From JAAXQD01 sp032126435 (GTDB lineage: Bacteria; Desulfobacterota; Desulfobacteria; Desulfobacterales; UBA11574): DNA of 18,796 bases. Position numbers and translations under genes: made by a program. The notes under the pieces are model-generated. The model saw only the letters and a program-made list of their open reading frames with translations. It did not search any database and was not told where the DNA came from. Where the stretch lies: the NCBI GenBank assembly GCA_032126435.1, contig JAQBBE010000257.1, forward strand, positions 1 to 18,796. The letters run 5' to 3'. Within the stretch, counting starts at the first letter, position 1. Each line of letters begins with the position of its first letter. Below, piece by piece: positions 8,062 through 16,286 of the stretch.

Positions 8062-8084
8062 TACGGATTCATTCCGTAACGGAA
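8062..8084. repeat. Two overlapping short inverted repeats after djlA
   Basis: TACGGA (8062-8067) pairs with TCCGTA (8073-8078) over a five-base loop. The overlapping TTCCGT-A-ACGGAA (8072-8084) is a second, mutually exclusive dyad. No T-run follows, so this is not a clear terminator and read-through into the next J-domain gene is likely. Confidence 0.35.
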
Positions 8085-8151
8085 ACGGCTTATAGACACT
8101 TCACGTTTCATTGGTTTGGAAATTATTTTTGCCACAAAATTCACAAACGGT

Positions 8152-8892
8152 ATGATTCAGCACCCGAGACATAAAGAAGGATACAGTTCAGGCTACCCCA
8201 AAAAAAACAGGTGCCTGTCCTGCGGTACCCGTGAAAATATTGGCCGACGAAGATATTGTTCAATCGACTGCCGTCAAAAACTCAGATACACACTCGATGT
8301 AAGAACCGGCCTGCTTAAGGCATTGAATGCCCGCTATGCGACGTTTTATTTTACCGACACGTTAATCATTATGGATGTTCTTCCATATGGTGCCAAAGAA
8401 ATCTTCAGCTTTATCTTCCCGCGTTCTTCAGATAAAAAACCTGCTGAAGATTACAGAAATATGTCTGATAAACTCGGGAATGAGTGGTGGTCAGAGAAAA
8501 AAAGGACCCATCGAAACTACCTCGCCACGCGGTATCTGCTTGAAGAGGCCAAAAGCAAAAAAAACTTGTCCAGTCTCGTTATTCCCAAGGAGATAAAGCT
8601 CCCGATTATAAAAGAATCAACATTGACATGTCTGAAGCTTGGAAAATCTGCGTTGGATTCTCCTGAACTGGAAAAAATCATTAAAAGTGCTTACCGGTTT
8701 CAGGCAAAGAAACACCATCCAGATCTCGGCGGAGATATAGATTCATTCAGAAAGATCCACCAGGCATACCTGGAGCTTATCAACTGGGCGGAAAATCCTT
8801 CCTATCGGAGGTGTCGCGGATTTCCGGACAAATGGTTTTACGATGGCCATAAAAATAAGTGGTTACAGCCAAAACCATACCTGAAAATATAA
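8152..8892 (+). CDS. Zinc-finger protein with a C-terminal J domain
   Basis: A 246-residue protein counted from ATG 8152. A TTG at 8116 would add 12 residues; neither start has a good ribosome site, and an in-frame stop at 8077 sets the upstream limit. Near the N-terminus is a four-cysteine finger, C21-x2-C24-x11-C36-x3-C40, likely to bind zinc. A middle region of about 130 residues (rich in aromatic and basic residues) is not recognised. A J domain occupies the C-terminal third, with HPD at 189-191 in KKHHPDLGGD and the later FRKIHQAYLEL helix; a short tail follows. It should recruit DnaK/Hsp70, with the finger or middle region choosing the client. It follows djlA in the same direction and probably shares its transcript. 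It is convergent with the oxidoreductase gene, 18 bases away. Confidence 0.82.
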   Translation: MIQHPRHKEGYSSGYPKKNRCLSCGTRENIGRRRYCSIDCRQKLRYTLDVRTGLLKALNARYATFYFTDTLIIMDVLPYGAKEIFSFIFPRSSDKKPAEDYRNMSDKLGNEWWSEKKRTHRNYLATRYLLEEAKSKKNLSSLVIPKEIKLPIIKESTLTCLKLGKSALDSPELEKIIKSAYRFQAKKHHPDLGGDIDSFRKIHQAYLELINWAENPSYRRCRGFPDKWFYDGHKNKWLQPKPYLKI

Positions 8893-8910
8893 GCCATAGA
8901 AGCGACTCTA

Positions 8911-11900
8911 TTACTTGTAGCGTTCAGTGATAATGCGTTCAACGTCCTCTTCAGTCGGCATGGTATCAATATATCCGGCCAAATATTGATTTCGGAGCCA
9001 ACGGAAAAGGGACACCGTCTCATTCACATCAATCAGCTCAGGAATGACATCCTCCTCTTGGGACAGGATATGTCTTCGATACTGGCCCAGCATACCCACC
9101 ACGTCGTGAAACGTCGCCGGTTCTCGTTTAACGCCCTTCTTAAAGGACTTGCCTTTGCTGGGGAAAATCTTTTCTGGATCCGGATTGGCCGAAATGTCGA
9201 GCTTTTGAAACGGCCTTCGAACCTGAATCTGCCAGTTTCTGGCCTCGTTCATCATTCTGGAGACCAATGGACCCGCCCAGTCGTGGCTCTGTTGACCCTG
9301 GGAGCAGTAAGAGAAAAATTCTACCACCGACGGCCCGCAATAGGCGATGGCCTCTTTTAATATCTTGATGGCATAAAAAGGATTATCGGTGGTGAGTTTT
9401 GCGGAATAGACATGTGAAATCGCCGTGGCCTGGGCGACGATACGACGATGCAGGGTTCGCTTTCCTGCAAATTTTTCCCCAATGGGTGAGGTCGATCGAT
9501 CACATCCAAAGCGCGTGGCACCGGATTTCTGTGCGCCGGTGTTCATATACCCTTCGTTGTTGTATATCACCCAGGTAATGTCGAAATTTTCACCCAGAGC
9601 ATAATTGAAGGGACCGTTGCCGATGTCATAGATGGCGCCGTCACCGGCAAACACTATGATTTTGGTCAAAACATCGTTGAAACCGTTGGCATAGGATTGG
9701 TCCAGGGCGAATTTGGCGCCGAGGGCCGCGGCCGAAGCAGTGCCGAAACCAAAATGACCGGACTGGTAAATTCGCGTATTAAACGGATTGACCAGTTCTG
9801 AAACCTGGTTGCAGCCGGTGGCGTTGATATTATAGATGCTAAATCCGCGATCGATCATGTGCTCGATGGCCAGCCTGTTTTTATCCGAAAGGACTTTAAG
9901 CCCCTGATAAAACGTTTCGATCCCTTTGGGACTGTTGCGCAGACTTTCCAGGGCAAAGAATGTCAAAAGGTTGATGGTCCCTTCCCCGCAGCCGGGGCAA
10001 AGGGTGTGTTTGCCCGGATACATCTTGGAATAGACAAAAAGCACCTGGTGATTGAGGGGCATCCGGTCTACATACTGGGCAGCATCATACGTATTGTCCA
10101 GATCATGGTATTTTTCGGGAAGAAGTTTCTCCGGGTTCAAGAGAGCTTTGTCGACCATCTTGAAAGCGTCCACCGGACAAACCTGAGCACAGATCCCGCA
10201 GCCTTTGCATCGATCGACAACCGCGTTGATATTCATGGCAAATTGCTTCCAAGGAATTCCCTTGGGCGGCTTCTTGAAGACTTTGAAGTAAGCGGCCGCA
10301 CTCTTGGGGAGCGTCTTGTCGGTAATTGTCGCGTGAACGGCCGAATCCGGACACGATGCTGCGCACATGCCGCAAGCGATACACTTGGTTGCATCCCAGA
10401 CCGGCAACTGTGCGCCCATGAAGCTCACATCCTTGTATTGGCTGGTGCCGGCCGGCACCACGGGGATAAAATGATCCCAAGCAACCTTTTTCCCCTCCAT
10501 GATCGGCTCAACCATTTCATGATAAAAAGTCTCTTGGAAATTTTCCATCAGGTTTACCGGTTTGATGGTTCCCAATTCATCTTTTTCCGTCATTTTAACC
10601 GGAAGACCGGAAGCTCGGTGTTTCTGGCCGAAATTTTCCGGTTCAATCGCCGCCGATGGAATCTGACTTTCGGATGCCTCGGCAAAGTCACAGATCCCCT
10701 CTATCGGGTCGGTTGAGGCCTTCTGGAAGCCTTCCTTCAAAAGGGCGATGTTGGAATCGATAATTTCAAATCCTTTTTTGGCCCCCAACTTTTCTTTCAA
10801 AATGCTTTTAAACCGCGCCTCAAAGGCATCGGGAGTAAATATTCCCGTCTCATTATTGATTAAGCCCAGCATCATGGCCCCGGGCAGGTTGCGTTGGAGA
10901 TGTTTTAGGGCCGCCTGAGTGGCGTTCACCGAGATCACTTTGATGTTTTTATCTGCAATCCGCTGACGCATTTCTGTGGGAAACGACGCCAGGATTTCAT
11001 CTTTGGTTCTGGGGCTGTTGACAACCAGCAGGCCATTCTGATTCATTCTGCCTACATATTCTCGCAAAATCTCGCCGGATAAAAACTTTTCGTTGAAAAA
11101 GGCCAGAACGTCGTGTTCGGTCAACTCCGAGGAGTTGCGAATCGGAACGGAACTGATTCGCAGATTCATAAAAACCGGGGCACCCTTTCTGGCCGCACCG
11201 TAACGGGCGCCGGACTGAATGTATCGCCTCCCGTTGCAGCCGTCTTCGGCATAAATCACCGCCGCGGTTTCCAAGGCGGTCTTGACACCTTCAGCGCCAA
11301 TACCGATAAAGGTCAGGCCCAGCTCCCGGTCCTTGTAGCCTGGAAGTTGTGCGGGTTTCAGGGTGTAGGGGCCCTCAATGCCTGAGAAAAAGTCCCGGAT
11401 AAAATTGTCCCGCTTTTTCTCTAAACAGGCCCGCATGTTCTCAATGACTGCGGCGGCATCATACTTGTTGAAATCTTTGCTGCCCAGGCCATAAACCCCG
11501 TGAAGAAGGGTCGGCATGTAGTCACGGCCGTAGATTTGGTGCTCATCCCTGCCTTCGTGATAGGCTCTCTGAGACAGCTGCAGCGCCGCCTGTAAATCCG
11601 CCAGAAGGAGTTGGTTGTGCGCCATGCCGGCCCGCTCCATCACGGTGATGACCTTGGCATTTCGAACGCCGAATGCAATCTCTTCGTAGCAGGGCGGATT
11701 GAAAAGCACCGGCCGAACGACCCCCACCTTTAAGCCTTCCACATCTCGGTAGTAATCGACAACGTCCTTGAGTACGCCGGCTGCCGAGCCGAGAATCACG
11801 ACGACCATCTCAGCATCTTCGGTACGGTAGCATTCCACAACCTTATGGCTGGTGTCCAAAATCTGGTTCATCACGTTCATGGCGGCCATAACCCCGCGTT

Positions 11901-12786
11901 TGACAAAACGGTAGGCAAAATCCTGGGCCACCTGGCCTTCCATGGTTAAATCGGTGTCGGTAAAGGTCCCGGTGAGGTAGCGCTGCTCGAAATCGGGCTG
12001 ATAGAGACGATTGGGGGAGGCGACGTAATACTTCAAAAATTCGTCTGAAAGCAGTTCTATGTTTTCCAAGGCATGGGATTTAATAAACCCGTCACCAATA
12101 ACCATGAACGGCAGCATTACCTGCCGCAGTTCGGCGGTTTTGAAAGCAATGGGCAGCAGATCGTGAAATTCCTGATTGTCTTTGGCAACCAGCTGAGCCC
12201 ACCCGGTATTGCGAACACCATAGAAATCGTTGTGGCCGCAGTGAATGCTTAAAGATCCCTTGTTCACCTCACGGGCCATGACAGTCATGACCACCGGGAG
12301 ACGTTTTCCTGCTACTGAAAAGAGATTCTTGGTTTTCAATACCAGTCCCTGGGAAGAGGTGTTGTCGACATAGCGGCCACCCTGGCACGCCATGGCTTCC
12401 ACCGCCGCAATGGCCGAAAGCTCGTCACTGGGCTGAAAATACATCAGTTCGGTTCCGAACAGATTCTTCTGCCCCTCGGCGGATGCTTTGGCAAACTCCT
12501 CGGCTATAGGTGTAGACGGCGTGATGGGATAACCGCAGAGGCCGTCGACCAAACGGGTGAGGATCGAAAGGGCCGCGTGGTTGCCGTCCAAGATGGCCTC
12601 TTTACGCGTCCGGTATTCACTCAATTTTTCCTCATTAATGGCGGCCAGGTCAAACTCAAAGAGTTTTTTGGCGTCGAACCGCTCCCACTCTTTATTCCAG
12701 TCCAGCTTGAGACTTTTCCATTTTCCTCTTTTTCTCTGGTAGGGAAGCACTCCCATTAGGGTATCAATGTTTATCTTTGGTGCCAT
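8911..12786 (-). CDS. Single-chain 2-oxoacid (probably pyruvate):ferredoxin oxidoreductase, NifJ-type
   Basis: A 1291-residue enzyme for CoA-dependent, thiamine-diphosphate oxidative decarboxylation of a 2-oxoacid, with electrons passed to ferredoxin or flavodoxin. All NifJ-type domains are present in order: the alpha domain with YPITPSTP (86-93), the gamma domain around 495-690 (FIGIGAEGVKTA), a two-cluster ferredoxin domain with C802-x2-C805-x2-C808-x3-C812 and C860-x2-C863-x2-C866-x3-C870, and the thiamine-diphosphate domain with CPGC at 930-933 and GDG at 1048-1050 followed by NNEGYMNTG. It is about 60-120 residues longer than typical NifJ proteins, through a 64-residue basic N-terminal extension and a longer C-terminal tail. 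AAGGAGA precedes the ATG. The exact 2-oxoacid cannot be read from sequence; pyruvate is the default. The gene stands alone and is divergent from glnE. Confidence 0.9.
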   Translation of the reverse strand: MAPKINIDTLMGVLPYQRKRGKWKSLKLDWNKEWERFDAKKLFEFDLAAINEEKLSEYRTRKEAILDGNHAALSILTRLVDGLCGYPITPSTPIAEEFAKASAEGQKNLFGTELMYFQPSDELSAIAAVEAMACQGGRYVDNTSSQGLVLKTKNLFSVAGKRLPVVMTVMAREVNKGSLSIHCGHNDFYGVRNTGWAQLVAKDNQEFHDLLPIAFKTAELRQVMLPFMVIGDGFIKSHALENIELLSDEFLKYYVASPNRLYQPDFEQRYLTGTFTDTDLTMEGQVAQDFAYRFVKRGVMAAMNVMNQILDTSHKVVECYRTEDAEMVVVILGSAAGVLKDVVDYYRDVEGLKVGVVRPVLFNPPCYEEIAFGVRNAKVITVMERAGMAHNQLLLADLQAALQLSQRAYHEGRDEHQIYGRDYMPTLLHGVYGLGSKDFNKYDAAAVIENMRACLEKKRDNFIRDFFSGIEGPYTLKPAQLPGYKDRELGLTFIGIGAEGVKTALETAAVIYAEDGCNGRRYIQSGARYGAARKGAPVFMNLRISSVPIRNSSELTEHDVLAFFNEKFLSGEILREYVGRMNQNGLLVVNSPRTKDEILASFPTEMRQRIADKNIKVISVNATQAALKHLQRNLPGAMMLGLINNETGIFTPDAFEARFKSILKEKLGAKKGFEIIDSNIALLKEGFQKASTDPIEGICDFAEASESQIPSAAIEPENFGQKHRASGLPVKMTEKDELGTIKPVNLMENFQETFYHEMVEPIMEGKKVAWDHFIPVVPAGTSQYKDVSFMGAQLPVWDATKCIACGMCAASCPDSAVHATITDKTLPKSAAAYFKVFKKPPKGIPWKQFAMNINAVVDRCKGCGICAQVCPVDAFKMVDKALLNPEKLLPEKYHDLDNTYDAAQYVDRMPLNHQVLFVYSKMYPGKHTLCPGCGEGTINLLTFFALESLRNSPKGIETFYQGLKVLSDKNRLAIEHMIDRGFSIYNINATGCNQVSELVNPFNTRIYQSGHFGFGTASAAALGAKFALDQSYANGFNDVLTKIIVFAGDGAIYDIGNGPFNYALGENFDITWVIYNNEGYMNTGAQKSGATRFGCDRSTSPIGEKFAGKRTLHRRIVAQATAISHVYSAKLTTDNPFYAIKILKEAIAYCGPSVVEFFSYCSQGQQSHDWAGPLVSRMMNEARNWQIQVRRPFQKLDISANPDPEKIFPSKGKSFKKGVKREPATFHDVVGMLGQYRRHILSQEEDVIPELIDVNETVSLFRWLRNQYLAGYIDTMPTEEDVERIITERYK

Positions 12787-12880
12787 CGATCGAATCTCCT
12801 TGTGAAATATTTGCTACAGAACAAACTTAGATGAACAGAATGAACTTAACATACTTACATTGTTGGATTATATGGCCGCT

Positions 12881-12933
12881 AAGGAAGGGTAGAATTCCTT
12901 TCAGGGCAAACAACAAACGCGAGGGCCTTCCTT
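12881..12933. repeat. Mutually exclusive inverted repeats
   Basis: AAGGAAGG at 12881-12888 can pair with CCTTCCTT at 12926-12933 (eight bases, perfect). Its first six bases can instead pair with TTCCTT at 12895-12900. The two folds exclude one another, as in attenuator-type RNA, but there is no T-run. It could equally be a protein-binding site or chance. Confidence 0.35.
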
Positions 12934-12947
12934 GTGGGAAAGTCTTC

Positions 12948-12963
12948 TGGCATTAGCTTTGAT
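12948..12963 (+). promoter_or_regulatory. Sigma-54-like element upstream of glnE, one mismatch at -12
   Basis: TGGCAT-N5-TTGAT has the correct spacing for a sigma-54 promoter (consensus TGGCAY-N5-TTGCW), but the -12 GC is GA. It lies about 250 bases upstream of the glnE ATG. It is weak alone; interest comes from the full-consensus sigma-54 site before glnD. Confidence 0.3.
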
Positions 12964-13165
12964 AAAGATAATGAAGAGTTAAAATTATGACAAAATGAAA
13001 CATATGTCAACACCTATTGCCAAATGGTCGTCAAATGTTAAGCAAATTCAATAGGTTCATTTCCTTTGTTTCTGTGTAGACGTGATATCGCCCATTTTCG
13101 GGCAAATGAAAGCGATGCGCCGCGGGGGGTGATTTATTTCAAAACAGTTTTGAAACGGGTTATAG

Positions 13166-13187
13166 GAAAATCTATTGAAAATCTATT
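13166..13187 (+). repeat. Perfect 11-bp tandem repeat before glnE
   Basis: GAAAATCTATT occurs twice without a gap, at 13166-13176 and 13177-13187, ending 22 bases before the glnE ATG. One helical turn of period would suit side-by-side protein binding, but an ordinary slippage duplication is equally possible. Confidence 0.4.
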
Positions 13188-13209
13188 ACGACACATTTAT
13201 ATATTAAAA

Positions 13210-16101
13210 ATGAAATTGTCAGCCGATATTCCCCAGGTGTTGCGGGAAAATGCGAGCACCAAATTTGAAGCATTTTGCACTGCAGCTAAAGATGCAAATG
13301 TTTCTCTTCCGGACGATCCCGAGTTTCTTGACCTCCTAAAACGGGTTTTTACCTGTAGTGATTTTATATCCAAAATCTGCATTCGCAGTCCTGAAATTTT
13401 TAAAGACCTGCTGGAAAGCGGAGATCTTCAAAGAACACTCGATCCGGACGCGTACGATTCGAAACTTGAGTCGTATCTTTTCGGAATCAAAGACGATGTG
13501 CAGCTCTCAGCCTGTCTTCGACGGTTTAGACGACGTGAAATGGTCCGGATTGCCTGGCGAGACCTTGCAGGGTGGTCGGATCTTTCAGAAACCATGGCGG
13601 ATCTTTCTGCTCTGGCCGATGCCTGCATCGATCAGTCGGTTTCTTTCCTGTATGAATGGCAATGTTCTGAAAATGGTATTCCCACAGGAGATGATGGATC
13701 TGATCAGCATCTGGTTGTTTTTGGAATGGGCAAGCTTGGCGGCCTGGAGTTGAATTTTTCCTCGGATGTGGACCTGATTTTCACGTATCCTGAGACCGGC
13801 GTAACTCGAGATACATCGGAACCGATGAGCAATGAAGAATTTTTCGTTCGTCTTTGTCGCCGTTTGATAAAAATAATCGGCGCCAATACTCCGGATGGCT
13901 TTGTGTTCCGGGTGGACACGGATCTCAGACCCTTCGGTGAAAACGGTCCTCTGGTTATGAGCTTTGATGCCATGGAAGAATATTACCAAAAGCAGGGACG
14001 AGAGTGGGAGCGATACGCCTGGATAAAGGCACGGGTTGTGGCGGGTGATAAAGATACCGGCGAAACACTTTTAAAAAGCCTTAAACCCTTTGTTTTTAGA
14101 AGATATCTTGATTTTGGTGTATTTGAATCTTTAAGGAAGATGAAACAAAAAATATCCCTTGAAGTTAAGCGTAAGGGGATGACAAATAACATCAAGCTCG
14201 GATACGGTGGAATACGTGAGGTTGAGTTTTTTGGGCAGATATTCCAACTCATACGGGGAGGCGTCACGCCTTCGCTTCAGGAGCGGCGCATTCAAATGAC
14301 ACTAAAAGTCCTTGCCAATGAAAATTATATTTCCCGAAAAGTTTGTGATGAACTCACGATGGCATACATATTTTTACGAAATACAGAACACCGCTTGCAG
14401 GAATTTTCAGATCAACAAACCCATGTCATCCCGTCAGATTCTGTTGCAAAAACGCGCTTGGCTGCGTCCATGGGGTTTGATACCCCGGAAGCGTTCGACC
14501 ACCAGTTAGAAAAACACAGGGAAATCGTTCATTCTCATTTTGACAAATTACTTGAAGCAAAAGACTCAGAATCTACCGATGATCGAAATAAAGAGATTGA
14601 AGCTGGTTTGGAGGCGATATGGGAAAATCTATTAGAAGATAAGAGCCGCCAAAAGATACTTCTAACAGCCGGATATGAGAACTTCGATGAAGTCGAGCGT
14701 TTATTGGATCACCTTCGTAATCACCCGGCAACGCGATCCCTCAGCAGCGACGGCCGTCAACGTCTCGACAGACTGATGCCGCTCATGCTTAAAGAAATCG
14801 GACACTCTGAACACCCTATGGTTGTATTGAATCGAACCGTCGATCTGATCAAAACCATCGAGCAGCGCACCAATTACCTGGCTTTGCTGCTGGAAAATCC
14901 AACAGCTATCGTTCATATGGTGAACCTGATCAGTGCCAGCCCCTGGATCGTTTCATTTCTGTCTCGCCATCCGGTGCTTTTGGATGAACTTCTTGATCCT
15001 CGCACACTCTATCGTCCTCCGGAAAAGCCGGAACTCCAAAAAGAAATCCGCAAGCGGCTTGCCTTGGCATCCAATCAGGATTTCGAGCATCAGATTCAGG
15101 AATTGTGTATTTTTAAACAGGTGAATACGTTACGGGTGGCTGCAGCAGATGTCACCGGCGCTCTGACATTGATGCGAACCAGTGACCATCTTACCGAAAT
15201 TGCCGAGACGGTTTTAAATGAAGTTGTTGAACTGTCATGGAACCATCTGGTTGAAAAGCACGGGGCTCCGACGTGTCAAATGGACGGCATGGAAATCGGC
15301 AGGGGATTTTCTGTCATTGCCTATGGAAAGTTAGGTGGGATTGAACTCGGTTATGGATCAGACCTGGATATGGTTTTTCTCCACGCCGGAACCCAAGGAC
15401 AAACCCACGAGGGAAAGCTTCCTATGGATAATCACCAGTTTTTTGCCCGTTTAGGGCAAAGAGTCATACATATTTTAACCACACATACCGCTGTTGGAAA
15501 GCTCTACGAGCCGGATATGCGCCTTCGACCCAGTGGAAGTTCAGGCATTCTGGTGAGCCACATAGAAGGGTTTAAGGATTATCAGACAAACAAAGCCTGG
15601 ACATGGGAACATCAGGCCCTGATCAAAGCAAGACCCATCAGTGGTGATATCAATATGGCCAAACGCTTTGAACAAATTCGGAACGAGGTTCTTGCACGGC
15701 CCAGAATCAAGGCCCAATTAAAGCAAGACGTTGTTGACATGCGCGAACGGTTGCGAAAGGAACTCTCAAGTACGGATCCAGGGCTTTTCGACCTCAAGCA
15801 GGATACAGGGGGCATCGTTGATATTGAATTTTTGGTACAGTATCTGGTTCTTTTAAAGTCTTGCGAATACAAAGAATTATTAAAGTGGACCGATATTGTA
15901 AGACTCCTTGAAACGTTAAAAGAGACCGGTATCATCAACGACCGGGTCGCTCACATCTTAAAAGTTGCTTATCTAACCTACCGATCAGCTGTTCACCAGT
16001 TCAGCCTTCAGGAGAAACCTGCCAAAGCCCCTGAAAATAAATTTCTTGGTATGCGAGAAAATGTCAGACAAATCTGGAAAGATATTATGGAAATTAAATG
16101 A
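13210..16101 (+). CDS. glnE: Bifunctional glutamine synthetase adenylyltransferase / deadenylase
   Basis: Attaches AMP to, and removes it from, glutamine synthetase, lowering or restoring its activity in response to PII and glutamine. The 963-residue protein has two homologous nucleotidyltransferase halves. The N-terminal (removing) half carries GMGKLGGLELNFSSDVDL from about residue 172; the C-terminal (adding) half carries YGKLGGIELGYGSDLDM from about 706. Each is followed by a second acidic motif, DTDLRPFG and DMRLRPSG, and a WE..ALIKAR-type stretch. Length is close to E. coli GlnE (946). ATG 13210 is chosen because the family-like N-terminus begins there; a TTG at 13066 would add 48 unrelated residues. 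No clear ribosome site is visible at either. It lies upstream of glnD in the same direction, and both act in the same nitrogen-signalling cascade. Confidence 0.95.
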   Translation: MKLSADIPQVLRENASTKFEAFCTAAKDANVSLPDDPEFLDLLKRVFTCSDFISKICIRSPEIFKDLLESGDLQRTLDPDAYDSKLESYLFGIKDDVQLSACLRRFRRREMVRIAWRDLAGWSDLSETMADLSALADACIDQSVSFLYEWQCSENGIPTGDDGSDQHLVVFGMGKLGGLELNFSSDVDLIFTYPETGVTRDTSEPMSNEEFFVRLCRRLIKIIGANTPDGFVFRVDTDLRPFGENGPLVMSFDAMEEYYQKQGREWERYAWIKARVVAGDKDTGETLLKSLKPFVFRRYLDFGVFESLRKMKQKISLEVKRKGMTNNIKLGYGGIREVEFFGQIFQLIRGGVTPSLQERRIQMTLKVLANENYISRKVCDELTMAYIFLRNTEHRLQEFSDQQTHVIPSDSVAKTRLAASMGFDTPEAFDHQLEKHREIVHSHFDKLLEAKDSESTDDRNKEIEAGLEAIWENLLEDKSRQKILLTAGYENFDEVERLLDHLRNHPATRSLSSDGRQRLDRLMPLMLKEIGHSEHPMVVLNRTVDLIKTIEQRTNYLALLLENPTAIVHMVNLISASPWIVSFLSRHPVLLDELLDPRTLYRPPEKPELQKEIRKRLALASNQDFEHQIQELCIFKQVNTLRVAAADVTGALTLMRTSDHLTEIAETVLNEVVELSWNHLVEKHGAPTCQMDGMEIGRGFSVIAYGKLGGIELGYGSDLDMVFLHAGTQGQTHEGKLPMDNHQFFARLGQRVIHILTTHTAVGKLYEPDMRLRPSGSSGILVSHIEGFKDYQTNKAWTWEHQALIKARPISGDINMAKRFEQIRNEVLARPRIKAQLKQDVVDMRERLRKELSSTDPGLFDLKQDTGGIVDIEFLVQYLVLLKSCEYKELLKWTDIVRLLETLKETGIINDRVAHILKVAYLTYRSAVHQFSLQEKPAKAPENKFLGMRENVRQIWKDIMEIK

Positions 16102-16104
16102 GAG

Positions 16105-16149
16105 TTACAATTTTGTAATTAATTGACTTTAATTTTAACAAAATTGTAA
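16105..16149. repeat. Perfect 12-bp AT-rich inverted repeat just after glnE
   Basis: TTACAATTTTGT (16105-16116) and ACAAAATTGTAA (16138-16149) are exact reverse complements around a 21-base spacer, starting three bases after the glnE stop. The left arm also forms its own dyad, TTACAA-TT-TTGTAA (16105-16118). With few G-C pairs it would be a weak terminator, so a protein-binding site is an alternative. Confidence 0.5.
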
Positions 16150-16226
16150 GCGATCATTTTTATATTTACGCCTGCCATGACGAATAACTATCTGTATTAA
16201 TAACTATTTATGAATGTTTGGTATTG

Positions 16227-16242
16227 TGGCACACTTGTTGCT
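16227..16242 (+). promoter_or_regulatory. Sigma-54 (RpoN) -24/-12 promoter, full consensus
   Basis: TGGCACACTTGTTGCT fits TGGCAY-R-N4-TTGCW at every fixed position: GG at 16228-16229 and GC at 16240-16241, ten bases apart. The start of transcription would fall near 16253. The next gene in this direction is glnD, 344 bases downstream, and sigma-54 control suits a nitrogen-sensing gene. An enhancer-binding activator would be needed; no activator site was recognised. The AT-rich 16105-16149 dyads lie about 80-120 bases upstream, a usual distance for such sites. Confidence 0.75.
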
Positions 16243-16286
16243 AATATAAATAAGTCGTAACACTTTAGCCTTTTGAAAACATTACC

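Larger units (their letters stand above)
12787..13209. other. Divergent intergenic region, oxidoreductase gene / glnE
   Basis: This 423-base region serves both genes. On the left is the oxidoreductase ribosome site and repeated GTTCAT-like words (minus strand). In the middle are alternative hairpins (12881-12933) and a near-consensus sigma-54 element (12948-12963). On the right is the glnE leader with an 11-bp tandem repeat. The glnE frame stays open upstream to a TTG at 13066, but that part does not resemble the family's N-terminus. Confidence 0.5.

Noticed and set aside
8893..8910. Bidirectional terminator between the convergent genes
   Set aside because: The 18-base gap has no stable stem; only a TAGA/TCTA match was found.
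9859..10716. 285-codon open frame on the plus strand opposite the oxidoreductase gene
   Set aside because: It is the antisense shadow of the Fe-S and thiamine domains of a clear, conserved enzyme; its translation resembles no family and has no ribosome site.
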